A DNA stretch of 39,668 bases from an uncultured Clostridia bacterium (lineage in GTDB: Bacteria > Bacillota > Clostridia > Peptostreptococcales > Anaerovoracaceae), in assembly GCA_947302715.1 (NCBI GenBank), contig CAMYVY010000020.1, positions 1-39,668 on the forward strand. Direction: 5' to 3'. Of this stretch, positions 1 through 6,980 are shown one piece after another (the stretch's first letter is position 1; each line of letters opens with the position of its first letter). The notes beneath the pieces are model-generated. The model was not told the DNA's origin. It made no database searches and saw nothing but the letters and a program-made list of their open reading frames with translations. The position numbers and the translations under genes were made by a program.

Positions 1-1
1 C

Positions 2-85
2 GGAGAAACGATTCAGACAGAGGATATTCTGGAGGCCATCAGTTTTCAGGAACAGTATTTTATGGGAGAGTTATATACACTATGA
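2..85 (+). CDS. C-terminal end of an unidentified protein (partial)
   Basis: An open frame enters from the left edge and ends at a TGA at 83-85, giving the last 27 residues (GETIQTEDILEAISFQEQ, then YFMGELYTL). Its stop overlaps the ATG of the next gene as ATGA, so the two are probably translationally coupled. The segment TEDILEAISFQ recalls the C-terminal helix of Mg-chelatase/ComM-type AAA+ ATPases, but 27 residues cannot settle it. Confidence 0.45.
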   Translation, partial: GETIQTEDILEAISFQEQYFMGELYTL

Positions 86-588
86 TCGATATTTCTAAGC
101 TTAGCAAGAGGTATTCAGTTCGTATTTTGGAAGAATCGGACGTAGAGACGCTTGCCCGGATCTGTAAGCAGAATACAGTTTTTTATGAGTATACCGAAGC
201 ACGCCCAACCAAGGAAAATATTCTTAATGATATGAAGGCAACTCCGCCGGGAATAACTATGGATGATAAATACTACTTTGGCTTTTTTGATGACCGGGAG
301 CTGGTAGCTATTATGGATCTGATAGATGGGTACCCTAAAGCGGAGATTGCGTATATTGGCTTTTTTATGATGAATCCACAGTATCAGGGGAAGCAGACAG
401 GGACTGCTATTATTGCTGAGGTTATAGATTATTTACAAAGTACAGGAAAAACATCGGTTCGGCTTGCGATAGATAAAGGGAACCCGCAGTCCACGCATTT
501 CTGGAAGAAGAATGGATTTGAGATTATTTCGGAAGCAGATGTCAATGGGTGGACGAAGTTGGTGGCAGAGAAGTCATTAATTACATAA
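82..588 (+). CDS. GNAT family N-acetyltransferase
   Basis: A 168-residue protein of single-domain GNAT length, expected to transfer an acetyl group from acetyl-CoA to an unknown amine. The typical order is visible: an N-terminal strand (YSVRILEESDVETLARI), a central sheet (ELVAIMDLIDGYPKAEIAYI), the acetyl-CoA loop YQGKQTGTAIIAEVIDYL near residues 104-121, and the late strand-helix VRLAIDKGNPQSTHFWKKNG, in which the Asn and FWKKNGF are characteristic. It starts within the stop of the preceding gene (ATGA), so it belongs to an operon entering from the left. The substrate cannot be read from sequence. Confidence 0.85.
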   Translation: MIDISKLSKRYSVRILEESDVETLARICKQNTVFYEYTEARPTKENILNDMKATPPGITMDDKYYFGFFDDRELVAIMDLIDGYPKAEIAYIGFFMMNPQYQGKQTGTAIIAEVIDYLQSTGKTSVRLAIDKGNPQSTHFWKKNGFEIISEADVNGWTKLVAEKSLIT

Positions 589-750
589 AAATGGAAGCAT
601 CCTAAAGCGAATCAGATTTAAGTTCCGCGTAGATTATGACGCTGAAGCAGGTGGCAAGGTGTTGCTCAACGAAAACGACGTCGAGACAGTGACTTTGCTA
701 AACCTGGTAAATTGCTGAAAATCCTTGATTTTACGCTATTTTATCCACAT

Positions 751-879
751 ATGACATTCAAGATTTCCCCTGAAGGAAACCGCAGAAAAGCGATTGAGAA
801 CGAAATTTCCGTAAAAGTATTCTTGGATGTCGAGACTGTGAACATATTAGATAAATACGATTTAGGAGAAGATATTTAG
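751..879 (+). pseudogene. Possible ribbon-helix-helix protein fragment
   Basis: A 42-residue reading frame starts at ATG 751. Its second half, KAIENEISVKVFLDVETVNI followed by LDKY, has the alternating strand and following helix of ribbon-helix-helix DNA-binding proteins. No Shine-Dalgarno sequence is evident, and the helix-turn-helix completion found in intact family members is missing after LDKYDLGEDI. I read it as the front part of a truncated RHH regulator or antitoxin. This is inference from a short match. Confidence 0.35.
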
Positions 880-894
880 AATAAACCAGGTATA

Positions 895-1036
895 TTTTTC
901 CGAAAGAAGCTCAAAACTCACCTTGAATTTTCCGAAAGAAGCTCAAAACTCACCTTGATTTTTCCGAAAGAAGCTCAAAACTCACCTTGATTTTTCCGAA
1001 ATCATATAAAAACTCACCTTGATTTTTCCGAAAGTG
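895..1036. repeat. Tandem array of 32-bp units (about 4.4 copies)
   Basis: Units start at 895, 927, 959 and 991, exactly 32 bp apart, and a partial unit begins at 1023. The conserved parts are TTTTTCCGAAAGAAGCTC and AAAACTCACCTTGA. Unit 2 differs at its first base; unit 4 replaces its centre with ATCATATAAA. There are no unique spacers between units, so it is not a CRISPR array. Repeated binding sites of this kind occur at the ends of some IS21-family elements, but no transposase is present here, so that origin is only a guess. Confidence 0.85.
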
Positions 1037-1184
1037 AAGCTAATGGTGTTCTAACAATACCGCATTATATGGCTCATCTTCTGTTTAAGTGGAATGCAAC
1101 ACTGCCTGTGGAGTGAAAAGCGGATATTTAGAATAAACCTAGTCCATTGAGAGGGCGTTTCCTAATAAGGTAGCGCCATTTTTG

Positions 1185-1212
1185 TTGACAGTAAGCTTCT
1201 TTTAAGTATAAT
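1185..1212 (+). promoter_or_regulatory. Promoter for the abrB-glycosyltransferase operon
   Basis: TTGACA at 1185-1190 and TATAAT at 1207-1212 are both consensus, with a 16-bp spacer. An inverted repeat GTATAA-TTAG-TTATAC (1206-1221) overlaps the -10 and may be an operator for the AbrB-like protein encoded just downstream. Confidence 0.8.
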
Positions 1213-1247
1213 TAGTTATACAAATCATACTTATGGAGGGTGGTAAC

Positions 1248-1469
1248 ATGACTACACCAAAAGGAAAATATGCATGGACGGCAACGGTCGGAGAGAAGGG
1301 GCAGATTGTGATTCCAAAGCAAGCCAGAGATCTTTTTAATATAAAACCGGGGGACACATTACTTATTCTTGGTGATGAGGAACGTGGAATTGCAATCCCG
1401 AATAGTGATGCATTTTCAGAACTGTTTGATTCTGCTTTTATGAAAAAGAAGGGCGGTGACAAAAAATGA
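1248..1469 (+). CDS. AbrB/MazE/SpoVT-type DNA-binding protein
   Basis: A 73-residue swapped-hairpin DNA-binding protein. The core GEKGQIVIPKQARDLFNIKP followed by GDTLLILGDEERG is the classic AbrB fold. I chose ATG 1248 because GGAGG (1235-1239) lies at good spacing before it; an in-frame ATG at 1233 overlaps that ribosome binding site and would add five residues. Its stop overlaps the ATG of the glycosyltransferase (ATGA at 1466), so the two are coupled. It probably autoregulates the pair through the palindrome over the promoter. It could also be an orphan antitoxin, but no toxin is adjacent. Confidence 0.88.
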   Translation: MTTPKGKYAWTATVGEKGQIVIPKQARDLFNIKPGDTLLILGDEERGIAIPNSDAFSELFDSAFMKKKGGDKK

Positions 1470-2647
1470 GAATTGCCTGGTTCTCCATTCCTGCATATGG
1501 ACATACAAATCCAACGATTGGTGTGGTAAAAGAGTTGGTTTCACGAGGTCATGAAGTATATTATTATAGCTTCAACCAATTTAAAGATGTCATTGAAGGT
1601 GCCGGTGCGCATTTTATCAGTTGTGATGAATTTGATCTTGGGCTTAATCAAAAATCTGACATGGCTGATCGCATCGGAAAGGATATGGTTTTATCCACCC
1701 AGGTTATTGTAAACGCAACTCTTTCTATGGATGAAAAGCTGGAAAAAGACATGGCTAAGATAAAGCCCGATGTAATAGTAGCAGACTCTGTTGCCTACTG
1801 GGGAAAGCTCATTGCGATGAAACTCGGCATTCCTTTTGTTTCTTCTACGACAACATTTGCCTTTAATAAAGAGTCCGCGGCAATTATGAAACCCTCTGGT
1901 AAGGAACTGCTCAAAATGATGCTGGACATCCCGAAAACTAAGAAATTGCTAAAGCCGCTTAGAGATAAAGGATATCCTGCAGAAAACATCTTAACTATCA
2001 TCCAAAACGACAATAATACAACGACCGTTGTTTATACTTCTAAGATGTTTCAACCTCATGCAGACAGTTTCTCCGATCGATATACATTTGTAGGTGCTAT
2101 TCCGAAAGACGCGCGGGAGAGTTTTAACAAAACCAAAGATAAACTGGTATATATCGCTCTGGGCACTGTGGACAATAAACATCCGGACTTTTACAAGAAT
2201 TGCATTGAAGCATTCCGCGGAACTGATTATCAAGTGATCATGTCTGTGGGGAAAGAAACTGATTTATCTTCATTCAATGATGTGCCTGAGAATGTTGAGA
2301 TATATGCCTTTGTGGACCAGGTGGCGGTACTAAGAGAAGCGGATGTTTTTCTCACTCACTGTGGAATGAATAGTGCCAGTGAAAGCTTGTACTTTGGAGT
2401 ACCTCTTGTTCTGTTTCCACAGACTCCCGAGCAGGGTGGTGTGGCTAACAGAATCGAGGAACTTGGCGCAGGAGAGAAGTTAACGGATACGGATTCCACG
2501 TCGATTAGAGAATGTGTGGAGGATGTACTTCTCGATTCGCGCTATCGTGAACAGGCGCAAAAACTTGGAGATAGTTTAAGAAATTGTCCTGGCGCTGTCG
2601 GTGCGGCAGATACTATCGAACGGGCATTTCGTAAAAATGAAAACTGA
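1466..2647 (+). CDS. MGT/UGT-family glycosyltransferase (macrolide glycosyltransferase-like)
   Basis: A 393-residue GT-B fold enzyme of the GT1 family, the usual length for macrolide glycosyltransferases such as YojK or YdhE. The N-terminal domain opens with the typical IAWFSIPAYGHTNPTIGVVK. The C-terminal nucleotide-sugar-binding signature is HCGMNSASESLYFGVPLVLF near residues 296-315, followed by PQTPEQGGVANRIEELGAG. These enzymes move a sugar, usually glucose from UDP-glucose, onto small hydrophobic molecules and can inactivate macrolides. It overlaps the upstream AbrB-like gene by 4 bp, an arrangement recurrent in Firmicutes that suggests induced expression. The acceptor cannot be predicted. 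Confidence 0.9.
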   Translation: MRIAWFSIPAYGHTNPTIGVVKELVSRGHEVYYYSFNQFKDVIEGAGAHFISCDEFDLGLNQKSDMADRIGKDMVLSTQVIVNATLSMDEKLEKDMAKIKPDVIVADSVAYWGKLIAMKLGIPFVSSTTTFAFNKESAAIMKPSGKELLKMMLDIPKTKKLLKPLRDKGYPAENILTIIQNDNNTTTVVYTSKMFQPHADSFSDRYTFVGAIPKDARESFNKTKDKLVYIALGTVDNKHPDFYKNCIEAFRGTDYQVIMSVGKETDLSSFNDVPENVEIYAFVDQVAVLREADVFLTHCGMNSASESLYFGVPLVLFPQTPEQGGVANRIEELGAGEKLTDTDSTSIRECVEDVLLDSRYREQAQKLGDSLRNCPGAVGAADTIERAFRKNEN

Positions 2648-2697
2648 AAAATGTTCAAATCACGCAGTCGAGGGTAACCTATTATGTTCTAATCATA

Positions 2698-2817
2698 ATG
2701 ACGACGCATGTTGAGACGGTGAGCCTTTTGCAGCGAGTGAGCAACACCCGGGAAAGAACAATTACTCTTGATGTCGAGATAGAAGACTATCATAGGATCA
2801 AGAACGAAGGGAGATAA
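2698..2817 (+). pseudogene. Small fragment resembling the tail linked to RlmD/RumA-type rRNA methyltransferases
   Basis: A 39-residue frame beginning MTTHVETVSLLQRVSNTRER and ending VEIEDYHRIKNEGR. The string HVETVxLL is typical of the C-terminal end of 23S rRNA (uracil-C5)-methyltransferases in Clostridia, where it follows the methyltransferase domain. No methyltransferase body precedes it. A related DVETVTLL string is found at 605-718. It is best seen as a relic in the spacer between the glycosyltransferase and the next acetyltransferase. Confidence in the family is low. Confidence 0.35.
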
Positions 2818-2861
2818 GATTTATGATCTTTGTATGACCGGGCTGCTGAAGGAGAAATTTG

Positions 2862-3329
2862 ATGGAAATCATTGATTTTTATGTCAGTGATAATAAAGAT
2901 TACTGGCTTTCTGAAATAAATAAGAGCGACTGGCGAGCAGGGAAATATCTGTTTGAACTGCTCCGGGATCAGAAACTGAAGGAGTTGTGCGGCGAATCGA
3001 CCAAAGTGCTCCTTCTTATTGATGGTGACAAATTGATTTCCTTTTGTACATATGCTGAACAGGATGATATACGGGAGCCGTCACTGACACCTTGGGTCGG
3101 TTTTGTGTATACGTTCCCGGAGTATAGAGGGAACCGATGCATGGGGAAGTTGCTGGAATATGTTTATATGCTTGCAAAGAATGATGGACATAAGCATATC
3201 TACATTTCCACGGGCGAAACGGGGCTCTATGAGAAGTACGGATATCAATTCTGGAAAATCATGAAGGATGTCCATGGAGATGATAGCCGTGTGTATAGAA
3301 CGGAGCTTGATTATAAATATCATTATTAA
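2862..3329 (+). CDS. GNAT family N-acetyltransferase
   Basis: A 155-residue GNAT enzyme. The acetyl-CoA-binding segment is YTFPEYRGNRCMGKLLEYVY around residues 86-105, and the end of the domain is HIYISTGETGLYEKYGYQFW. ATG 2862 is preceded by GGAG at 2851-2854; a TTG one codon earlier is less likely. It is unrelated in sequence to the acetyltransferase at 82-588. It is followed after a short spacer by the AlkD-like gene, probably in the same transcript, since no terminator is visible between them. The substrate is unknown. Confidence 0.85.
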   Translation: MEIIDFYVSDNKDYWLSEINKSDWRAGKYLFELLRDQKLKELCGESTKVLLLIDGDKLISFCTYAEQDDIREPSLTPWVGFVYTFPEYRGNRCMGKLLEYVYMLAKNDGHKHIYISTGETGLYEKYGYQFWKIMKDVHGDDSRVYRTELDYKYHY

Positions 3330-3404
3330 GGAGAGTGCTGTTTGAAAAAGCTACACAAAACACTGGAGATTGCAAGGGGAGGAAAAATATAGAGGAGTGA
3401 AAAA

Positions 3405-4106
3405 ATGACCAAAGCGGATCTACATAAAGAATTATACGAACTGCAGGATCTAACGTATCGTGATATGCAGATAAAGATAATCCCGACCATCAATCCGGAG
3501 TCGGTGATTGGCGTAAGGACTCCGGAACTTAGAACCATGGCAAAGGAACTTCTAAAATCCGGAGACTATAGGGATTTTATAAAAGAACTGCCACATAAGT
3601 ATTTCGAAGAAAACCAGCTGCATGCTTTTATCATCTCCGGGATAAAAGATCTGAATGAATGCATGGAGGAACTGGAGAAGTTTCTTCATTATGTAGATAA
3701 CTGGGCTACGTGCGATCAGATGTCTCCGAGGATTTTTAAGAAGCATAAAGAAGTACTTCTTAAACATATAAAAAAATGGATCCGATCCAAAGAGCCCTAT
3801 ACCATAAGATTTGGGATTGGCATGCTTATGGAGCATTTCCTGGATGATGACTTTGATCCACTTTATCCGGAGATGGTCGCAAAACTCAGAAGTGAAGAGT
3901 ATTACGTCAATATGATGATCGCCTGGTATTTTGCAACCGCTCTTGCGAAGCAGTATGAAAGCATTCTTCCTTTTATTGAGGAGAAGCGGCTTGATGACTG
4001 GACACATAACAAAGCCATACAGAAAAGTGTGGAGAGCAGAAGGATTACAGAGGAACAAAAGCTGTATTTGAAATCCTTGAAAGTGGTTCGGCCAAAGTTT
4101 CTTTGA
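3405..4106 (+). CDS. AlkD-like DNA alkylation repair protein
   Basis: A 233-residue all-helical HEAT-repeat protein of the AlkC/AlkD DNA glycosylase family, which excises alkylated bases (for example 3-methyladenine and bulky adducts) without flipping them. Family hallmarks are VRTPELRTMAKELLK near residue 37, HYVDNWATCDQMSPRIF near residues 96-112 (Trp and Asp corresponding to active-site residues of AlkD), and a C-terminal DDWTHNKAIQKSVESRRI. Length matches the family. GGAG precedes the ATG at good spacing. A strong rho-independent terminator follows at 4163. Confidence 0.92.
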   Translation: MTKADLHKELYELQDLTYRDMQIKIIPTINPESVIGVRTPELRTMAKELLKSGDYRDFIKELPHKYFEENQLHAFIISGIKDLNECMEELEKFLHYVDNWATCDQMSPRIFKKHKEVLLKHIKKWIRSKEPYTIRFGIGMLMEHFLDDDFDPLYPEMVAKLRSEEYYVNMMIAWYFATALAKQYESILPFIEEKRLDDWTHNKAIQKSVESRRITEEQKLYLKSLKVVRPKFL

Positions 4107-4162
4107 GTATTGAAGAAATAGTATTAATCTTAGAAAAAATGTGATGATAAAAAACGACTTGT

Positions 4163-4195
4163 GGACTTGTTACAATGTAACAAGTCCTATTTTGT
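4163..4195 (+). terminator. Rho-independent terminator after alkD-like gene
   Basis: A perfect 11-bp stem GGACTTGTTAC/GTAACAAGTCC (4163-4173 and 4177-4187) with a 3-base loop, followed by TATTTTGTTG. It separates the accessory block on the left from the glutamine synthetase operon. Confidence 0.85.
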
Positions 4196-4254
4196 TGCTA
4201 AAAATAAAAATAAGAGATTATTTATCAAAATCTGCTCCACGAATCAAACTCTTG

Positions 4255-4329
4255 TTGGAAAGCAAGATTATGTATCTTATAATGAAGCATAATCCACAGC
4301 AACTTAGCGATGTTTTGTATAAACGCTAA
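4255..4329 (+). promoter_or_regulatory. Promoter and leader hairpin of the Gate-glnA-kup operon
   Basis: TTGGAA (4255-4260), a 17-bp spacer and consensus TATAAT (4278-4283) form a good sigma-A promoter. The transcribed leader then contains TTAGCG (4304-4309) and CGCTAA (4324-4329), a 6-bp stem ending 11 bases before the first ATG. No GlnR or TnrA box (TGTNA-N7-TNACA) was recognised. Confidence 0.7.
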
Positions 4330-4340
4330 ATCCCAGTACG

Positions 4341-5531
4341 ATGAATGACAATCAAGACCAAAACGTTTCATATTCATACAAAAAAGAAATAGGTGTGGAA
4401 ACCTTTGTGTTTCCAATTATCTTTGCGGCATTCTTTGGAGTGTTTGTCTATCATATGGGGCTTGCCAATACGCTGAACACGATGATGAATACAGCGTACA
4501 GACTCCTTATTGACACAGTTCTATATATAACAGCAGTTTGTGTAATCATGGGCGCAGTATCGGCACTCCTATCTGAATTTGGATTTGTGGCATTGGCAAA
4601 CCGGATTCTGCAACCTTTGATGCGCCCCATTTATAAACTTCCGGGTGCGGCAGCGTTAGGAGTTGTAACCACATTTCTGTCGGATAATCCTGCAATTCTC
4701 GCACTAACAGACGACTACCATTTTAGACATTATTTTAAGAAATATGAATTTCCTGCGCTCACAAATATCGGTACTGCCTTCGGTATGGGCCTTATCGTAT
4801 GCACATACATGTATAGCTTGTCGCCGGCAATGGGAGAATCTCTCGGCACTGCGGTCGGCGTAGGACTCTTGGGTGCGATTGTGGGGAGTATAGTGAGTAC
4901 CAGGCTAATGCTGTTCTTCACAAGAAAATACTTTGGTGACAGCGCCGAGGAATACCACACATCCGATGCAATAGCAAGTACGCCTGAGGACATGAGACCG
5001 ATTCGTCATGGTGGCATCGGAAGTCGAGTTATTTCCGCAGTTTTGGATGGCGGGCATAGTGGCGTCAAAATGGGAATCAGCATTATTCCGGGCGTTTTGG
5101 TTATATGCACAATTGTGCTTATGCTTATAAACGGTCCGTCCGAATCCGGGGATTATACCGGTAGTGCTTACGAAGGAATACTGCTGCTTCCAAGGATGGC
5201 AGAGAAGGTTGACTTTATTATCAAACCGCTATTCGGGTTCTCCACCCCGCAGGCCATAGGTGTTCCGGTTACTGCTCTTGGTGCAGCCGGCGCAGCGCTC
5301 AGCTTGACGTCGAACCTGGTCAATCAACACCTGATCAACGCCGGGGATATAGCTGTATTCACATCCATGTGCATGTGCTGGAGCGGCTACCTAAGCACAC
5401 ATGCGTCGATGATGGATAGTTTAAATTGTAAAGACTTGATTGGAAAAGCGATATTGAGTCACTCCATTGGAGGACTCTTGGCAGGAATATCTGCACATTG
5501 GATTTATGTTTTGATAACGAGTATTTTCTAA
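4341..5531 (+). CDS. Gate/nucleoside-recognition domain integral membrane protein
   Basis: A 396-residue polytopic membrane protein. Hydrophobic segments include VFPIIFAAFFGVFVYHMGL, VLYITAVCVIMGAVSALL, GMGLIVCTYMY and a C-terminal HWIYVLITSI. The parts around residues 50-150 and 225-340 (for instance GISIIPGVLVICTIVLMLI) resemble the Gate domain of SpmA/SpmB and CNT-type proteins. This group is annotated as nucleoside recognition proteins or transporters of unknown substrate. The start lacks a clear Shine-Dalgarno sequence, so translation may be weak or begin elsewhere. Only 12 bp separate it from glnA, suggesting a role linked to glutamine or ammonium, which is inference. Confidence 0.75.
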   Translation: MNDNQDQNVSYSYKKEIGVETFVFPIIFAAFFGVFVYHMGLANTLNTMMNTAYRLLIDTVLYITAVCVIMGAVSALLSEFGFVALANRILQPLMRPIYKLPGAAALGVVTTFLSDNPAILALTDDYHFRHYFKKYEFPALTNIGTAFGMGLIVCTYMYSLSPAMGESLGTAVGVGLLGAIVGSIVSTRLMLFFTRKYFGDSAEEYHTSDAIASTPEDMRPIRHGGIGSRVISAVLDGGHSGVKMGISIIPGVLVICTIVLMLINGPSESGDYTGSAYEGILLLPRMAEKVDFIIKPLFGFSTPQAIGVPVTALGAAGAALSLTSNLVNQHLINAGDIAVFTSMCMCWSGYLSTHASMMDSLNCKDLIGKAILSHSIGGLLAGISAHWIYVLITSIF

Positions 5532-5543
5532 AGGAGTATGTAG

Positions 5544-6968
5544 ATGTTTAAGAATGTAAAGGAAGCAATTAAGTATATCAAGGATAACGACGTCAAAATG
5601 GTCGACTTTAAAATGGTTGACATTAACGGCACATTTAGGCATGTGACAATTCCGGCAAGCGGATTTACCGAAGAAATCATGAAGGATGGAGTTGGCTTTG
5701 ATGCTTCCAATTACGGTTACGCCGTTGTTGAGAAAAGCGACATGGTATTCATTCCTGATGTTGCAACTGCCTTGATGGATCCGTTCTGTGAAGTCTCAAC
5801 ATTATCCATGAGTGGAGACGTAATGATTATCGACCATCCAAAGAACAGACCGCTTCCGCATTATCCAAGGAATATAGTTCGTGCTGCAGAGGCATATATG
5901 AAGAAGACGGGAATCGCAGACAAGATGATCATCCTCCCGGAATTCGAATTCTATCTGTTTGACGAGGCCGGCTGGGAGGTAGGAAGCAGCCATCAAGAAG
6001 CGTATGTGGACTTTAACCAAGCTCACTGGAACAGCGCGGTTGAAGGCACCGGCAATGTGGTGCCATTCCAAAAGAACTACCATGTGGCCAAGCCTCAGGA
6101 TACGACTTTTGATTGCCGTAGCGAAATGGTTCTCAGAATGGAAGAAGCGGGAATCCCAATCAAATATCATCATCCGGAGGTCAGTGCAAGCGGTCAGTTC
6201 GAGATCGAGCCGCAGCTTGGTGAGATGTCAAAGATGGCCGACGCATCCATGATGATAAAATACATCATCAAAAACACCGCGCAGGAATACGGACTAAGCG
6301 CAACCTTCATGCCGAAGCCTGTATACGGAGAGGCCGGAAGCGGCATGCACGTTCATATGCTTCTTATGAAGGGAAAGAAGCCTGTGTTCTCCGACGACAA
6401 AGGCTATTCCCATCTAAGCCAGACTGCTCATTACTTCATGGGTGGCCTGCTAAAACACATCGCATCTCTCTGCGCAATTACAAATCCAAGCACCAACTCG
6501 TTTAAGAGATTGGTCCCCGGATTTGAGGCACCGGTTACGATCGGTTATGCGACATCCAACAGAAGTGCAGTAATCAGAATCCCGGCTTATGCCAAGACTC
6601 CTGAGCTGAGACGCTTTGAACTCAGAAATCCGGACGCAACATGCAATCCGTATTTTGCCTATGCGGCGATTTTGATGGCGGGTCTCGACGGAGTAAAGAA
6701 CAAAATAGATCCGCACAAAGAAGGATGGGGTCCATTCGACGTCAATCTGTATAACCTGCCCGAAGAGGAGAAGGCGAAGCTAAAGGGGCTCCCAACGAGC
6801 TTGGACGAGGCGCTGGATGCTCTGGAAAAAGATCACGATTATCTCACCGAGGGTGGGGTCTTCCCGGAAGAGCTTCTGCTTAACTTTATCGACATGAAGC
6901 GCAAGGAATGCGCTGAACTGGCAAAAATCCCAACACCTGCGGAATTTGAAAAATACTATAATAGTTGA
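5544..6968 (+). CDS. glnA: Glutamine synthetase, type I
   Basis: 474 residues, the normal length for dodecameric GSI, which makes glutamine from glutamate, ammonia and ATP in the cytoplasm. Visible signatures are the N-terminal beta-grasp VKMVDFKMVDINGTF, the catalytic core ILPEFEFYLF, the ATP/metal-binding GSGMHVHMLL, the glutamate-binding loop NPSTNSFKRLVPGFEAPV, and NRSAVIRIP. VNLYNLPEEE near Tyr403 aligns with the adenylylation loop of enteric GS, but that Tyr is also kept in non-adenylylated enzymes. AAGGAG lies before the ATG. It is the middle gene between a Gate-domain protein and a KUP transporter, an unusual position since glnA is commonly paired with glnR, amtB or glnK. Confidence 0.96.
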   Translation: MFKNVKEAIKYIKDNDVKMVDFKMVDINGTFRHVTIPASGFTEEIMKDGVGFDASNYGYAVVEKSDMVFIPDVATALMDPFCEVSTLSMSGDVMIIDHPKNRPLPHYPRNIVRAAEAYMKKTGIADKMIILPEFEFYLFDEAGWEVGSSHQEAYVDFNQAHWNSAVEGTGNVVPFQKNYHVAKPQDTTFDCRSEMVLRMEEAGIPIKYHHPEVSASGQFEIEPQLGEMSKMADASMMIKYIIKNTAQEYGLSATFMPKPVYGEAGSGMHVHMLLMKGKKPVFSDDKGYSHLSQTAHYFMGGLLKHIASLCAITNPSTNSFKRLVPGFEAPVTIGYATSNRSAVIRIPAYAKTPELRRFELRNPDATCNPYFAYAAILMAGLDGVKNKIDPHKEGWGPFDVNLYNLPEEEKAKLKGLPTSLDEALDALEKDHDYLTEGGVFPEELLLNFIDMKRKECAELAKIPTPAEFEKYYNS

Positions 6969-6980
6969 TATAATTCAACT
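6963..6980 (+). promoter_or_regulatory. Perfect inverted repeat filling the glnA-kup junction
   Basis: AGTTGA-TATAAT-TCAACT occupies exactly the space between the glnA stop (TGA 6966-6968) and the kup ATG (6981). It leaves no Shine-Dalgarno for kup. The hairpin could couple kup translation to ribosomes leaving glnA. The central TATAAT may also act as a -10 element, but no -35 was found. Confidence 0.5.

Larger units (their letters stand above)
589..1184. other. Gene-poor mosaic with decayed coding fragments
   Basis: About 600 bases without an intact gene. At 605-718 an open stretch without a start codon reads KRIRFKFRVDY, then NENDVETVTLLNL before a stop. At 751-879 there is a ribbon-helix-helix-like fragment, and at 895-1036 a tandem repeat array. 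A 17-bp direct repeat (GATATTTAGAATAAACC) occurs at 871-887 and 1123-1139, bracketing the array. This looks like debris of past insertions or deletions rather than a regulatory leader. Confidence 0.6.

Noticed and set aside
895..1036. CRISPR array
   Set aside because: The 32-bp units are directly adjacent without unique spacers, and no cas gene is present.
1202..1504. 100-residue minus-strand frame over the abrB-like gene
   Set aside because: Antisense shadow of an unmistakable AbrB-family gene and its promoter; low-complexity translation without family likeness.
4141..4329. 62-residue frame between the alkD-like gene and the Gate-domain gene
   Set aside because: It begins before a strong terminator stem, contains the terminator and the next promoter, has no ribosome binding site and resembles nothing I know.
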